Shown: positions 25,801 through 38,395 of the stretch, in pieces
How the letters are laid out: every line of letters starts with the position of its first letter
How positions within the stretch are numbered: the stretch's first letter is position 1
Assembly (NCBI RefSeq): GCF_020921035.1
Contig: NC_063160.1
Coordinates: 19,627,595-19,691,594 of the forward strand
Length of the DNA stretch: 64,000 bases
Source: Rhodamnia argentea
Lineage: Eukaryota > Streptophyta > Magnoliopsida > Myrtales > Myrtaceae
Direction of reading: 5' to 3'
Position numbers and translations under genes: made by a program
The notes under the pieces: generated by a model
Database searches by the model: none
Seen by the model: the letters and a program-made list of their open reading frames with translations, nothing else
What the model was told of the DNA's origin: nothing

Positions 25801-28158
25801 ATACGATTAAAGCACACTTCAAAACGTAAAACCTTTTAAAGTGTAGAACATCAACACTAGCAACGCGACAAATGCCGATAACATCTAATTTGATGCACCA
25901 CAGAGTGATAGTCAACTAGAATGTGGATAACATCTATTTGATAGATTACGACATCAACCAAGGGAATATGGTTGTGATTAACCAGAAAAAAAAAATATGT
26001 CGCACTTCTATTTCTTTATCAGCCCTTCACTTCTACAAATGAGGCCAGGGCTAGTTTGCAGAAGCATGGATAAGCTCATCCTAATCAGTCCAAGATACAA
26101 TTATGGAACAATCAGCCACCAAATGGCTTATGAAAACTGTGTGCACCAAGCACAAAGTGAGAAAGCTAGCACAGCAAAACTCAGCTCAAGAAAACGTTCT
26201 TCCTGAGTCTACCAACAGAACAGTAAACAGAGAGATATGCGAAACAAGGTGAATAATAGGTAAATAGAAGTTAGCGTAATCAACAACTGAAGAATTTGGA
26301 TATGATTTTCACATTGGCTGGATGAAACAATGAATGCTTCCAGCATCTAACTGGTCTTACCGGTGTGGAACACGCAGGACATACATAACCAGCGGGAGCA
26401 GTGTGAGGGGGAAAGCTTTTGATATTTGAAACCAAGCAATTTGTGTGTATGACATCTGAAGTACCCAATAAAACATAAAAGCTAGTCACATATCAAATTG
26501 CTAGGATATAAACCCTCTAGATGACTAATATTGTGCAGGTAAAATTGTAAATGACAACAGTCACGTCAAGTCACTTACGCAGGCAACCAAGTCGAGTAGT
26601 TTGAGGGCTCGTCCCCTCTTCGAGCACAACTTGACAATGGCAGCATTTAGGAGGCCAATCGTACTCGCCATCTATAACCCATTCTGAGTAAGTACGAACC
26701 TACAAAGAGAACGGTCATCACAAAATTCATCTAATCATACTATAGAACAAAGATTAAATAAAAGAGAAGAACCATATTTCATGTCCAAACAAGTATATCA
26801 ACTTGCATCATTTGAAGAGCAAGAATATTTCTGTGTTTGCTATGCTTCGAGTAAATAAGATACATGCGATGGAAAATCGCTCAGACAAGCCAATGCATAG
26901 GAGTGACATAGGAGGGCTATAACTAGAAAACCTCCTACCCGAAATATTCCGGTATATATGACACTGGATCTTATACCCCCTTCGTTGCCATGTCACCATT
27001 TCAGAAATCAGAAAAAAAGAGGAACTATGACAACCTCCCAGTCAAGAGAAAGAGCAAATTTACTAACCATCTGGCCCTTGGCATTTCAGTATTCTTCACG
27101 CTGCTAAATTTTTGTTTGTCAAATTCTCGAAATGCGCAACTGATCTTATTTTATAAGATTTTATTCATCTTCAAAATTCACTAATCTCCATCCAATTAAT
27201 AATTGAGATTTAATCACCCGAAAAGATTTGCTAGATATCAACCCAATGGCACCTAATCCAAGATTATCAACGTCAAACACAAAAAGAAATTAGGTAAGTG
27301 AAGTGACCAATGTTATAGGGCACTCCTTACCAAAAAAAAAAAAATGTTATAGGGCACGAAACTTTAACAAGTTAGGTCTTTCTCAGCCAAAGCATGGTGA
27401 TTGCACAGGATGTTGATTTAGAATTGCATGTGTTAAGCATATGATTTTCCCTCCTCTCAGAGGTAGAGGTGGAATTCTTATTGTCCGTGCAAAAAGAAAA
27501 GTCATTGGTAGAATGAGAACCATATAACAAGATAATAACCGAGTGATCGCTAGTAACTATAATCAAAAAGGAAAGAAAAGCCATGCACTTACCACACATA
27601 TTTGGTGCTCCGTAAAGCATATGCATTCTCCGCACACGGGAACCTTATGCACAAAGCAGTATAACTTCGTAGCCTGAAATGGCGATAGACAAACCATGTC
27701 AGCATCCATTAGAACCCCAAATATAAGGCAGAAAAGCAGTAGTTCGCACCACTCGCTGAACATCAAAAGGGCAAACACAACAGTAATTCAGGTCAGTTCC
27801 TAAGAGATTATCTATCTACGCAACAAACACTCCAATATCCACCGAAACATCTACATTCATCACTCCGCTACTAAATGACAGGTTCACTTTGGCATTGCCT
27901 CGGGAGGTGAGGAGCACTGTCAAACTGCCAATTCCAAGAACCGCGGTTAATCTGCCCTCTGCATCCGCTGCTAAACCAATCCAGAAAAGGAACTCAATCG
28001 GATCTAATCCCCCGACGGCGTCGCCCCCAGAAAGCCAAGACGAAAACGCAAAATCAACCAATGACTCGCTCGCACCGCAAATCACTGAATCCGAAATCTA
28101 AGGCCTGAGGAGGTGCGGGAGATCGGGACAGTACCTTGCGGCATTTGCAGACCACCAT
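22865..28158 (-). CDS. Zinc finger protein-like 1 (ZFPL1) homolog, Golgi membrane protein, 331 aa
   Basis: Nine exons in coding order: 28158-28135, 27673-27593, 26699-26579, 26455-26361, 25554-25483, 24408-24190, 24050-23942, 23616-23430 and 22952-22865, totalling 332 codons. The N-terminus MVVCKCRKATKLYCFVHK begins a Cys/His B-box-like finger (residues 1-40). A RING-like finger follows at about residues 55-110 (KCCHCQVVLEEG, GCLHVIHTNCLV, GYVCPACSTP). A Ser-rich linker, the conserved PGATTRKG and YYADDEDANRKKYSRR, and RHKFLRLLLPFW come next. One C-terminal membrane helix is built across the last junction (MLLVIAIMACLATMGILYY) with a short acidic tail. Animal ZFPL1 is an integral cis-Golgi protein that helps maintain Golgi structure; the same role here is inferred. 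The donor after exon 7 is the weak GTGCAG, chosen because it alone keeps the conserved frame. Confidence 0.93.
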
Positions 28159-28546
28159 GGGGCCGAGCAGGGAGCAACCGGAGACGCGATCAGCTGGCGA
28201 TCAACGACGAGACTGGATGCAACGGAATCGATAGCATGAGCGATAATGGATTAGGAGCTGAATTGGGGACGAAGAGGTTTTCTAGGGTTTTCGAGGCGAG
28301 ATTGGGATCAGTAGAAAACGGCGATTTGATTTAATGCAGGAGCAGGTGGAGTGTGGAACTCGATCTGTTGCGAACTGCGAAGGAGGATATGACAGTTTCT
28401 TGCCATCTTGCAGTGCAGATCGGTCTCCGTGGTTTTTTCTTTTTCCTTCAATTAAATTAAATATCTACGAGAGAGGATTATACGGATTATTACACGTCAT
28501 GCCAAGCCAAGCCACGTCACATGCATACAAAACACAAAAACATAAA
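28159..28546. other. 5' flank of the ZFPL1-like gene
   Basis: Non-coding, comprising the leader and proximal promoter of the minus-strand gene. The sequence CTAGGGTTTT near 28281-28290 is a telo-box-like motif on the minus strand. No TATA box was assigned. Confidence 0.4.
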
Positions 28547-28996
28547 GGGTGAATATCACCAAAAAATATGTCAAAATTAAATTTTTTATCAGCAAAAATC
28601 ATAAACTAGTACATTTGCGATAAATTTACCATCGGTTAGTTTTCGTTACATGTTACCGTCAAATTACTGAATTAGAAGACACGTGACAATTGAAGAATGT
28701 ACCGATTTAAGATTTTTGCCATTAGTTTGTTACGGGCGTACTAGTTTGAGAACCGTCAAATTATCGAGTTAGATGACATGAGACAATTGACGAGTGTACC
28801 AATTTAGGGTTTTTACCGTCAATTTGTTATGGGCATATCGGTTTGAGATTTTTCGATGTATTAACCAAATTAACAAAAGTTAGCTCGGGGTAAATTTATC
28901 ACGGGTGTACTAGTTTGAATTTTTAGTGGTCAAAAAATTAAATTTGAGTAAATTTGTCGCAAATATATCATCTTAGATTTTTCGTGGTATTAACCC
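28547..28996. mobile_element. Foldback element, family A
   Basis: The two ends are inverted copies: GGGTGAATATCACCAAAAA at 28547-28565 and, in reverse complement, GGGTTAATACCACGAAAAA at 28996-28978. The arms continue inward as imperfect inverted repeats containing variants of CTAGTACATTTGCGATAAATTTACC. The unit recurs inside the element in both orientations. There is no coding capacity, so it would be non-autonomous. The ends resemble those of the element at 50341-50749. No clean target-site duplication was identified. Confidence 0.75.
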
Positions 28997-30483
28997 AAAT
29001 ATTAAACACAAAAAAAAAAAAAATTACTCGTCAATAACCGATTTTGCTGATTTTTTTTTAGGATGCACTTGGAAACCACTTTCAGCCCCTTGGGCAAATG
29101 CAAGTGTTGTTTGATATATGTTTTGAAGAGTTTTAGGGCAATACAATTGTATTTCCAAAATTCTCTAAAGTCAATTTCTAAAGGGCATGTCCAGAGGTAT
29201 TTTGAAATCTAACCATTTTTCGAAATACCAATATATTTTCCTCTTCCAACTTTGCCATCACCAAACTTTCATTATTTTCATAAAATATCCTCACCTTGAG
29301 CTACTTCTCTAGTGAGACCGGATATGGCTATCGGCGGCCTCGCCCGAGGTCACATAATTCGAGAATCGCCGTTTAAGGTTACGCAGCACCCATCGACTGT
29401 TGACTCATTCATTGAATTTTGACGTTTAAATATAATATCAAAAGTAAGATGTGATATTTCAAAACACTATTTAAATAAATAAAAAAATCACTTCCCAATG
29501 CACTTTTAAACTGCAATTTCTTGAACAGTACTTACATCTCGAAAAAACTCCTTTAACTAATAGTCATTTACATTTTCCCAAGACTTTCCCCAAAAACCAA
29601 ACCAAAACGACGCTTGGTTTGGTTTTATTCAAAAGATAATCACCCCAAGAATTTGAAAAATATAATCGTAATATTTCATTTAAAAAAATTTAATTCCTCA
29701 TAAACTCCTATTAGTTCAAACGTTCCTTCTCATATTTTGACCCGATCATGAAACACGGACTTTTGTTTGAATGAAAGAATTTTTCGCGAATTAATTTTAT
29801 GGACTTTCAAACGTTTGGTTTGCTAATCATCAGTCAACGAAGGATCATTTACGATCCAAAAAATATATATATAAATACATACTTAAAGTTGGAAAAATGA
29901 ATTTCTTAACTTGAAAAGGAGTAAAATAGTTTTTCATACATGATTTCTCGAAAATTATTTTTCTTTTATCATGAAATAACAAGTCAACTAGAATGGCAAC
30001 GAAGCAAAATAGGCAATTCTCCCATAAAATAAATTTTTGAAAAGTATTTTCTTTTTAAGCAAGATAAGACACAACTGCGTTACCACCATCATCTCATGGT
30101 CAAGGGTAAGAATAAAATGTAATTTCTCCGTCTTGCTAAATATTTTGAACTCTATCTAAATAAATTCTCAATCATCGAAATCTAGAGTGAGGTCATTATG
30201 GAAAATTTGTGATTTGCTATGGGGAGACACCGAGCAACAGTACAAAGCAAAGGATGATTTGAAAAGTAAATTCGAAACATCGTTATTCAATAGTATCTAG
30301 CTGAACTTTGGGCATCCGATTTAACATCCAACCTCACATAATCGTGACATATTAGCATGGCATCATTTCCGCCCTAAAATTAATCAATTTCGGCTCTTTA
30401 ATGTATTTAACATTCAGTGTTTTTCTTGTCACAAAATTTAAATTTAGAGTTTTTTTTTTTGGTCACCTAAAATTTGGAGTATA

Positions 30484-30508
30484 GGCTTCGGCTTCGGCTT
30501 CGGCTTCC
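30484..30508. repeat. GGCTTC hexamer repeated four times
   Basis: Four tandem GGCTTC units lie about 250 bp upstream of the BUB3 start codon. Confidence 0.9.
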
Positions 30509-30575
30509 TTCAAAATTCGTACGTTATTTCACTCGCCAGCGTTCTATTCGCAACGGAAAGAGAGGAAAGCGGAAC

Positions 30576-30729
30576 GGGCCCTTTTATGTTTCAAATTCAA
30601 AACTGGATTCGATTCAAATCAACTTCCTAGCCACCGGCCCCCTCGTTTTCAAATATCTCTTCCCTGTTCCCTCTCTTCGTTTTCCCGATCTCCAAAACCC
30701 TAAAATCTCTCTCTCTCTCTCTCTCTCTC
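30576..30729 (+). promoter_or_regulatory. BUB3 proximal motifs: GGGCCC, telo-box, CT tract
   Basis: A GGGCCC motif near 30576, a telo-box (AAAACCCTAA, 30694-30703) and a pure CT tract (30706-30729) precede the BUB3 ATG at 30758. Telo-box plus GGGCC motifs are common in promoters of plant genes active in dividing cells, which fits a mitotic protein. Function at this locus is inferred. The transcription start is unknown, so the CT tract may belong to the leader. Confidence 0.5.
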
Positions 30730-30757
30730 ACTGTCCTCACCAGCCTGTGGCCGGGAA

Positions 30758-33700
30758 ATGACGTCCGCCGTGCCTCCGGCACCGGGACGCGAGCTCTCGA
30801 GCCCGCCGTCCGACGGGATCTCCAACCTCAGGTTCTCCAACCACAGCGATCACCTGCTCGTCTCCTCTTGGGACAAGGTAACGCGCCCCCACTGATATGA
30901 AAGTTCTTCGATTCGTCTTGATTGCGCCGACACTCGAGCTCGGGAGCTGACTATTCCTTCGTTTCCGCGGATGCTCAGACCGTGCGGTTGTACGACGCCA
31001 GCGCCAACGTCCTCAGAGGGGAGTTCTTGCACGGCGGCGCCGTGCTCGACTGCTGTTTCCACGACGATTCCTCTGGATTCAGTGCTAGCACCGATAATTC
31101 TGTTCGCCGGTTCGTCACTGTTGGCATTTCTGCTTAAATCTTCCGCTTGAATGGTTAGATTGGTTTGTGTATCTCAGAGCATAGCTTTTAGGAGTTCTTT
31201 TTTTTAAGTTGTGCATTATCGCAAGTGTACCACGCTTTGGTCGAGGTCCATTCCACATGTCCTGCTATTTCTCTATGATTGGAGCTACATTTGGGTTTTT
31301 CGTGCTTCAGGCTTGTTTTTAACGCTGGGAAGGAGGATATTTTGGGGAAACATGATGCCCCTGTACGCTGTGTTGAGTACTCTTATGCTGCAGGTTTGTC
31401 ATAGCGTTGATTTAAGTCACAAAACTTCTTTTTGTGACTCCTCTCTTAACATGATTCACAGCTTTAAATTAGATGATAACTCTTATGCCTGTTGCCTCTT
31501 CACCCAGTCTCCCTAGTCTATTAACATACCCTTTCTGGCATTTTAAATTCGAATTTCCATAAATGCTAGAACCAATTGACCTCTTTCTTGACTGAATATT
31601 GCCTGCTATCATCAACACTTATTCGCAGAATGTGTTATACTCTATTGATCAGTTTCTTGTCATGACTAGCTCAACCAATTAATGGCACAGTTGACAATAT
31701 AATTAGGCGTGGTAATTTTCACTAGTTCCTGAATGGGATGCAAATGCAACAAATAGGCCCAACAACTACTAACAACAAGTTACATAGAAGATGCTTGTGA
31801 TTGGCATAGTGACCCTTGAATAGAATCCACCACATAAGACACATTTGTTGTTAGCTGCATTCTCTTCTTTTTATTTGATTAATTTGGTGTGGGCTACTTG
31901 TTCAAAATCCTGGGCATATCATCACTATCAGGGCAAGTCATCACTGGTAGCTGGGACAAAACATTGAAATGTTGGGATCCTCGAGGTGCAAGTGGGCAGG
32001 ACCGCACTCTTGTTGGAACATATCCACAGCCTGAACGTGTCTACTCTCTCTCACTTGTTGGTAATCGACTTGTGGTAGCAACAGCTGGAAGACATGTGAA
32101 CATATATGATTTGCGGAACATGTCTCAACCTGAGCAGCGTAGGGAGTCTTCTCTGAAATATCAAACCAGATGTGTGCGATGCTATCCAAATGGAACAGGT
32201 ATGTTTCTCGCGTCGTCCTGTGGGTTTTTTAAACCTTTTTCACAATATTGCACTTAGTACAATCACCTTGTGCCGCTATTGGAGTCGATTAGTGAAGTTA
32301 CATACAAGACACTACTTAAACCGGCAGACGTTGTTGTCAGAGGCTTGATATGTCTTTCTGAGCTTATCCATATTTTCACCATATATGTAAATTCTAGTGT
32401 TGTTTTTCTTACCTCCCTCTTTTTTATGCAGGATATGCTCTTAGTTCTGTGGAGGGAAGAGTTGCCATGGAATTTTTTGATCTTTCTGAAGCAAGTCAGG
32501 CTAAAAAGTAAGAGTTTGACCCATACTGCTGTTGAAGAGCATTTTCTGTCATTTTCAAATTTCCATGATGCAATGACATTATTGATAATTAGATTTTCTG
32601 GTGGTTTGGGGCCTTTTTGGATTAACTAATATCAAAAAAGTTTCCCAACAGAATTTAAATCATTATTCAAATTTGAAAAATTATGAAAAAAGTATTTGGG
32701 AACTTACATGTCAACATTTGCAATATGTGAACGTTTCAAGTCTTTCAGGTCAAATTGCATGAGTGGCAAGATTTTGATTGAGCAAAAAGTACGAAGTAAA
32801 AGTCAATCTAGACAGACCCTTAGTGTTTGATGTAGTTGCCATGCCTCTAATTCTCATAAGATACGATGCAAGGTTTTACGATTTTGCATATGGCATTTTC
32901 ATGACCTTTCTTTCGCTTATTGTCAATTTTGTAATCTTGCTGCAGATATGCGTTTAAGTGTCACAGAAAATCAGAGGCGGGAAGGGACATTGTCTACCCA
33001 GTTAATGCAATTGCATTCCACCCAATGTGAGTATTTGACCAATCAAGTGATGTATGCGGCACATTGGTTTCAGATGGTTTGCTGAGAAGTAGATTTTGAA
33101 CAAAGAGGCTTGCCCCTGTTACAATTATGTTGGCATATTTGTTGCACTTGCATTACTTGCAAAATAACTGATTTTTCTACTCCAGTCAGGAAAAGTGATG
33201 ACTGACTTGTGTAGAAACAGTGCATATAATCTCTTGTTCAGTCACTGGCCTATTAAAGGGTGGTTTTGAAAGTAATCTTCCCTGGAACTTAATTGCAAAA
33301 CCTAACCGACTTTCTTCCTGGGGATGAACATTGACACCTGATTTGTGGTTCCGACTAAGAAATTGCACAGAAATGAACATTCTTTGGCTGTTGGTTTGAT
33401 TTTTCCGGTGAAATGCCCTGGAAATTGTTAGTTCGCTGGTCATATCTTTTATCCTGATTCTGGCTCTGGCACATTGGTAGCTTGTAATGGCGATGTTTTC
33501 TTTAATACATAATAATGGTGTATTCTGGTTTTGGTTGTTGTTCTCTAATACTCGAACTGTTATCTTGCAGCTATGGTACATTTGCAACTGGAGGTTGTGA
33601 TGGTTTTGTCAATGTTTGGGATGGGAACAACAAGAAAAGGCTATATCAAGTAAGTTTATTTCCTTCAAAACAATCGATCTAACCTTTATTATGTTTCCAG

Positions 33701-33888
33701 TACCCATTATTATGTTTCCAGTACCCATTGCTAGTCACTCGTTAAGGGTTCTCTGATTTTCAGACCTTCGTCTCTTTTTTCAGTACTCAAAATATCCGAC
33801 AAGCATTGCAGCACTCTCGTTTAGCAGAGATGGCCGTCTTTTGGCAGTGGCGTCAAGCTACACATTTGAAGAGGGAGATAAGCCGTAT

Positions 33889-33938
<50 letters not shown>

Positions 33939-34166
33939 GCGTGCGGGCAGGGGGGCGTGTAGATATATGTTGTGTGCAAATGACTCTGCATCCACATGGG
34001 TGCACTTGTGTGTTTCTGACCTTACTAGTACGCTACCTTTCCAATATCTGTTAGTAATTTTGCTTGTTCTTATTGCAGTCATGAACCTGATGCCATCTTT
34101 GTGCGTAGTGTAAACGAGATAGAGGTCAAGCCAAAACCAAAAGTGTACCCTAATCCTCCTGCATAA
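30758..34166 (+). CDS. BUB3: Mitotic checkpoint protein BUB3 (WD40), 341 aa
   Basis: Nine exons: 30758-30877, 30979-31109, 31311-31393, 31932-32198, 32432-32507, 32946-33026, 33571-33649, 33784-33884 and 34079-34166, all GT-AG, totalling 342 codons. Arabidopsis BUB3.1 is about the same length. The product is a WD40 propeller with repeats recognisable at SSWDKTVRLYD (junction of exons 1 and 2), [11 protein letters not shown] (about 117-127) and [16 protein letters not shown] (about 264-279). Family-typical stretches include [35 protein letters not shown]-like [11 protein letters not shown] and [18 protein letters not shown]3 binds BUB1- and MAD3-type proteins at kinetochores in the spindle checkpoint. 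The eighth intron begins GTATGTG and then runs straight into a 44-bp CT tract. The gene converges with ClpR1. Confidence 0.97.
33891..33934. repeat. CT microsatellite inside a BUB3 intron
   Basis: An uninterrupted CT tract starts six bases after the 5' splice site of the last BUB3 intron. Confidence 0.95.
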
Positions 34167-35230
34167 AGTGCAGTTTGGTATACTAGCTCTCCTTACTAGT
34201 GTTGTGAATTGACATGTTATCTTTGATGTGCCCTGAGAAGCTTCATCCTTCCCGTATGAGCTAGAGCTGTTCTTTGCTCTCCTCCGCCCCTCTAGTCTGC
34301 TTACTGATCCATCGCTCCTGATGAGCTGGAGAAAAAGTTTGCACATGGAAATCCCACGATCTATAACTGTTCATCAACGAGGAGCAAGGATGGTTGCAGA
34401 ACTTGTCGACCATGAGATGCTAGAAGAGTTTCATCTCGATCCTCATTTGGGATGCTCTGTGATGTCTTGTAATTCGAATTTCAGATTCTCGTGAAAATCT
34501 GCCAATCGTTGTTTCTTCTGTGTTCCATCTCTTGTATACATCTGAAGTTGGATTCAAGAAATTGCAAATGATTAAAGGCCCCAGGGCCTCACGAGCTACA
34601 TATCTACAGGACCCAACATCAATCTCATCTGAGGAATCAGGTTTAAGTAGAATGAATGTTCATCAATGAGTCACAGCTTTCCAACCTCAAAACTCTATAT
34701 ACAAATCCGATGGCAAGTGAGGAACCTATTGAAGAGTGCTGTAAAAGCAACATTATACCTTAACATTTTATCCGGAGAATATGAGAGAAGAAGTTGGGAC
34801 GTCTCGCTCTCCTTTAATTGGCACTTACATTGTACGAGTTGAGAATGAAACAAAGCATGAGCAGCATATACGAGCCTGAAGGAAACAATGAAGGATTGGG
34901 TACGCTCGGAGTTTCAAATCTCTTCGAGTTACATAACATGACATCATTATACATGAGTGAGTACATCTGATAGAGCTAGGCTAAGGTATGCTATATACGA
35001 CAAAAGCCAGACTATTTAATACGAACATTCAGAAGCAAAATATCAGGTTTCGAACTTGCAATTCAAAAAGCGATAACCATTCCACTCGAAGAGCTCAGAC
35101 CAACCATTGGCCGCCTTCTGTCAGAGCAATGCGTTACTAGCACCTTAAAGACCAGTCTATGTAGATCAAGCGCAAAGTAGCTTTCAAAGTTCTAGCTTTG
35201 TACATATGAGGGGAGTACACTGCTCAATGA
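34167..35230. other. Convergent 3' regions of BUB3 and ClpR1
   Basis: No coding potential recognised. It should contain both 3' UTRs. Confidence 0.6.
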
Positions 35231-35606
35231 TCACCTAAATCCAGAGGGAGCAGCTTGTGGACCAACGCCAGCTCCTCTTCTCATAGCTTTCGACTGAGCA
35301 AGCATTTCATCATAATTCTGGTTGCAATGGAAATGAATATTAGAAATTTAAACTTTGCATGAAAATAGAAGCAAGGAAGGCAAAATTAAGTGATGCAATT
35401 TTACCCTCTTCTCAAAGGCGGCGTCCCTCGAGTCAATGATCTTGTCACCGATTCCATACTCTATGGCTTCTTGTGCTCGGAAATATTTAGGTCGCTGGAT
35501 ATCCTTTTCAATTTCTTCCTTGGGTTTACCTATCCCTTTTGCTAGTAGCTCAATATAGTACTCAGTGTTTGCATCGAGTTCTTTAGCCTGAGAAACACTC
35601 ACTACT

Positions 35607-35638
<32 letters not shown>

Positions 35639-36433
35639 TGTTTTACCTTAATCCACATATCTATGACAGCTCCGCTGGATCTATTCACTTTTGGCAAATA
35701 TAGTTTTGCTGTATTTTAAAGTAAAAGAGTGCAAATCAGACAAAAATGACCGTCAAATACTCCAAAGAAAGTTAAACGAGAATTTCAGGAAGTGATAGAC
35801 ATGAGTTCTTCATTTGAACAGCATATAAAATAGTCTGATGACAAGAAGAGGCACAAACTGTTATCATCATTTATTGCTTAACAGAAGAAATGCCATTGAA
35901 AATAGAAGCTAGATTCTTCTTCGTATAAAGGTCTTGGAGATGCTTAGAAACATTTGCATGAAGAACAACAACAAATAAGCATGTATCAGATGTTTGAAGC
36001 TCTACTCCGGCAACTATGAATGCATTCATAATGTGAAAACAACTTTTAAATTGGTCATGGCTGAACATCATGCCACACATCACCAGAAAATATACATGAC
36101 AAAGTAGCTGTTAACATGTATATGGCAAGACGAGGGAAAAGGCAAGCATGTTCAGTCCCTAGAAGTTCCAGTTGATGCACAAGACATATGAACAAGCGAT
36201 TAACTACAGTCCTCTAAACTTTAAGGGGAGAAGGACTATACTCGAGGAATTTGGCTGGAGAGCACGATAACCCTTGGTTCCAAGTGATAACAACATTGCC
36301 GCTTGACCATAAGCCATTCCACAGTTCACTGTATAAACATCTGATTTGCAGTACTTGAAATGACGAGAAACAGCAAATCAGATTGAAAAGAATCGTAGAA
36401 ATAAAATCAAAAGACAGGAAACAATAATGAAGG

Positions 36434-36497
<64 letters not shown>

Positions 36498-38242
36498 CCA
36501 TGTTATAAAGAAAGAATTGATCTAATTATAACTTATTGAGTGACAATAAGGTTAAACATGATACTCACAGCCATCGTGTCAGCTATAGCATATGCTTCGG
36601 TTTCGGATCCAACAGTCTCCATCTTCTCATTCTGAATCAGAAAAGCCAACATAAGATACAATGGCACTAAAATATAAAATGGCATATCATTAATTTCATG
36701 GAGTCTGAGAAAATTCCTTTCATGACATAACCAAAGCCAGAGTGAGGCACGGCCCATTTCACTTACCTGTGTGCCTGGTGAATTAATGTATAGGTATATA
36801 GGCTTCGAAGGATTATCATAATCCAGCCACATAAACTGAGCAACTAAGAGCTCGGTCACGGCTGGGACAATCTGCAGCAGTCATTCACAGTCTATCAATA
36901 ATATAGAAGCGTAATAGAGGAGAAAACACAGTAGCACTAAACACCATTTAGATGGTGTGCAAGGAAAAGAGAAGGTTCCAGTGAGATATAAAGAGGGGCT
37001 TACAGGCATTCCCAAGTAGCATATACGAGCATCTAAGAGCAATGATGGCAAATCAGGAGGAGCAGTTCTAGGTCTTCCGTATCCTCTTGCGCCTCCTCGG
37101 TACATGCTTACACTCATACTGTATTTAGAGGGACTCTTGTCATGAGCTCCGGAGAGGCTCCACATGCCTCCATTATCCAAATAATTTCTTGCTGAAGAGA
37201 TACTTTCCTGTTAGGTGGGACCCGGAAGGAAAAAGCAATTAGTTGCCTGAGGAGTGCAGACCTTCGCGCCACACATAGCCAATCAACTCCATGGAGAAAT
37301 GCTTAGGAGCAGTCTGAAGTAGCTCGAATGATTATAGCTTATCATCTCATTCTCAAGCGTCTAGATCTAAATAATTGCTAAGTAAATTAATAACCTCTGT
37401 AACTTTCTCTGACTGTCGACGAGCAGGATTATCTTCCGTCATGAACATATCCATCTGGGATGGCGTGAGGCCATAAAGATACTGGGGCACATTCTTGAAA
37501 TTTTCAGCCACTGCAAAAGAGGATAACGATGCCAAAATTACTCAAACATAATTGTGACTCCTTTCATTCAAAACCTGAATGTAAACGGCCAAGTAGATTC
37601 ATAACATGATCAAAAGGGCCAGATTTATCCAAGTATCCTTATAGAACTATTTAGCTGGAAAACTAAAATATTTACTTCCAGAGGATTTAAACTCGCCTCC
37701 AATCTCCAACCTCATTCTCTCATAGACGAATGCAGAAAAATTCTAAAGCGGATTAATTTAAGTCAGTTTGGACCTAATATCAAGCTCCAGCAATCGCACT
37801 TAACAGTAGAAAAATCCACAAAATATCTCCAATTCAGCGCCACAAGCAGTTTCAATCGCCTAAGAAACCATATCCGCAAGCAACAATCACACGAAAGAAC
37901 AAGTCGTCACACAATCAACAGAGCAATCTAATATTCTCATCCACTTCCTCATCGACTATACCGAACAACAATCGACAAAAATGAAAAATAAAATCTATCA
38001 GCGAGTCACTCACATCCTTCTTTCAAGTTCTCCTGTTTGAATTGCTTCGGAATATGGTCGAGCGAAGCCTTGACGCAGCACTTCCCGCTTCCTCTCCTGC
38101 TTTTCAGCTGAGAGAGCGATGGAGGAGTCACGACAAGCTTGGCCCCGTGTAAAAAAGGCGACTTTGGGAGGTTCAGCTCTCGATTCAGAGGCGAAGAAGC
38201 AGAAGCAGCCGAAGCTATGGATGAGAGTGCGGTTGTCGCCAT
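35231..38242 (-). CDS. CLPR1: Plastid ClpR1, non-catalytic subunit of the Clp protease core, 386 aa
   Basis: Nine exons in coding order: 38242-38014, 37510-37395, 37207-37004, 36871-36767, 36631-36569, 36353-36242, 35708-35647, 35587-35405 and 35317-35231, totalling 387 codons. The family member in Arabidopsis has nearly the same length. A Ser/Ala-rich transit-peptide-like N-terminus precedes ASLDHIPKQFKQENLKEG. ClpR1-specific blocks are NFKNVPQYLYGL, QMDMFMTEDNPARRQ, APPDLPSLLLDARICYLGMP, YLYINSPGTQNEKMETVGSE and KAKELDANTEYYIELLAKG. In NCGMAYGQAAMLLSLG (249-264) Met259 stands where ClpP proteases have the nucleophilic Ser, so the subunit is structural. It acts in the ClpR/ClpP1 ring of the chloroplast stroma. 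The start at 38242 was chosen because upstream in-frame Met codons lie in promoter-like sequence. The exon 2 donor GTTATT is unusual but keeps frame and family sequence. Confidence 0.96.
35607..35631. repeat. GA microsatellite followed by a G8 run
   Basis: The GA tract lies in the ClpR1 intron between the exons at 35708-35647 and 35587-35405, 20 bases upstream of the exon's 3' splice site. In the minus-strand transcript it reads as CT/UC, like an extended polypyrimidine tract. Confidence 0.9.
36437..36493. repeat. AT microsatellite in a ClpR1 intron
   Basis: About 28 AT units between exons 5 and 6 of ClpR1. Likely polymorphic in length. Confidence 0.95.
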
Positions 38243-38377
38243 TGAAGAAGAAGAAAAGAAGAAGAAAGAAGAAGAATTTCCTCTCCTCCCTACCCAACAA
38301 GAGCTGAGTACGAGAAGCGAAGAGGAACGAACCAAGTAGAAGAAAGTGGAAGGGAAGGTTGTTGCGAGGCCACGATT

Positions 38378-38395
38378 TGGGCCTGGGCCTGGGCC
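38378..38395 (-). promoter_or_regulatory. Three tandem TGGGCC (site II) motifs upstream of ClpR1
   Basis: TGGGCC occurs three times head to tail with no spacer, 136-153 bp upstream of the ClpR1 ATG. It reads GGCCCA three times on the coding strand. Site II/GGCCCA elements are known TCP-binding promoter motifs of plant housekeeping and organelle-protein genes. Regulation here is inferred. Confidence 0.65.

Larger units (their letters stand above)
28997..30757. other. Spacer and promoter side of BUB3
   Basis: AT-rich non-coding DNA without a recognisable gene. The last 250 bases become GC- and CT-rich and hold the motifs listed separately. Confidence 0.5.

Noticed and set aside
33858-34113. 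Overlapping ORFs with long Ser-Leu or Arg-Glu runs near the end of BUB3.
   Set aside because: They are translations of the CT microsatellite in the intron and its antisense.
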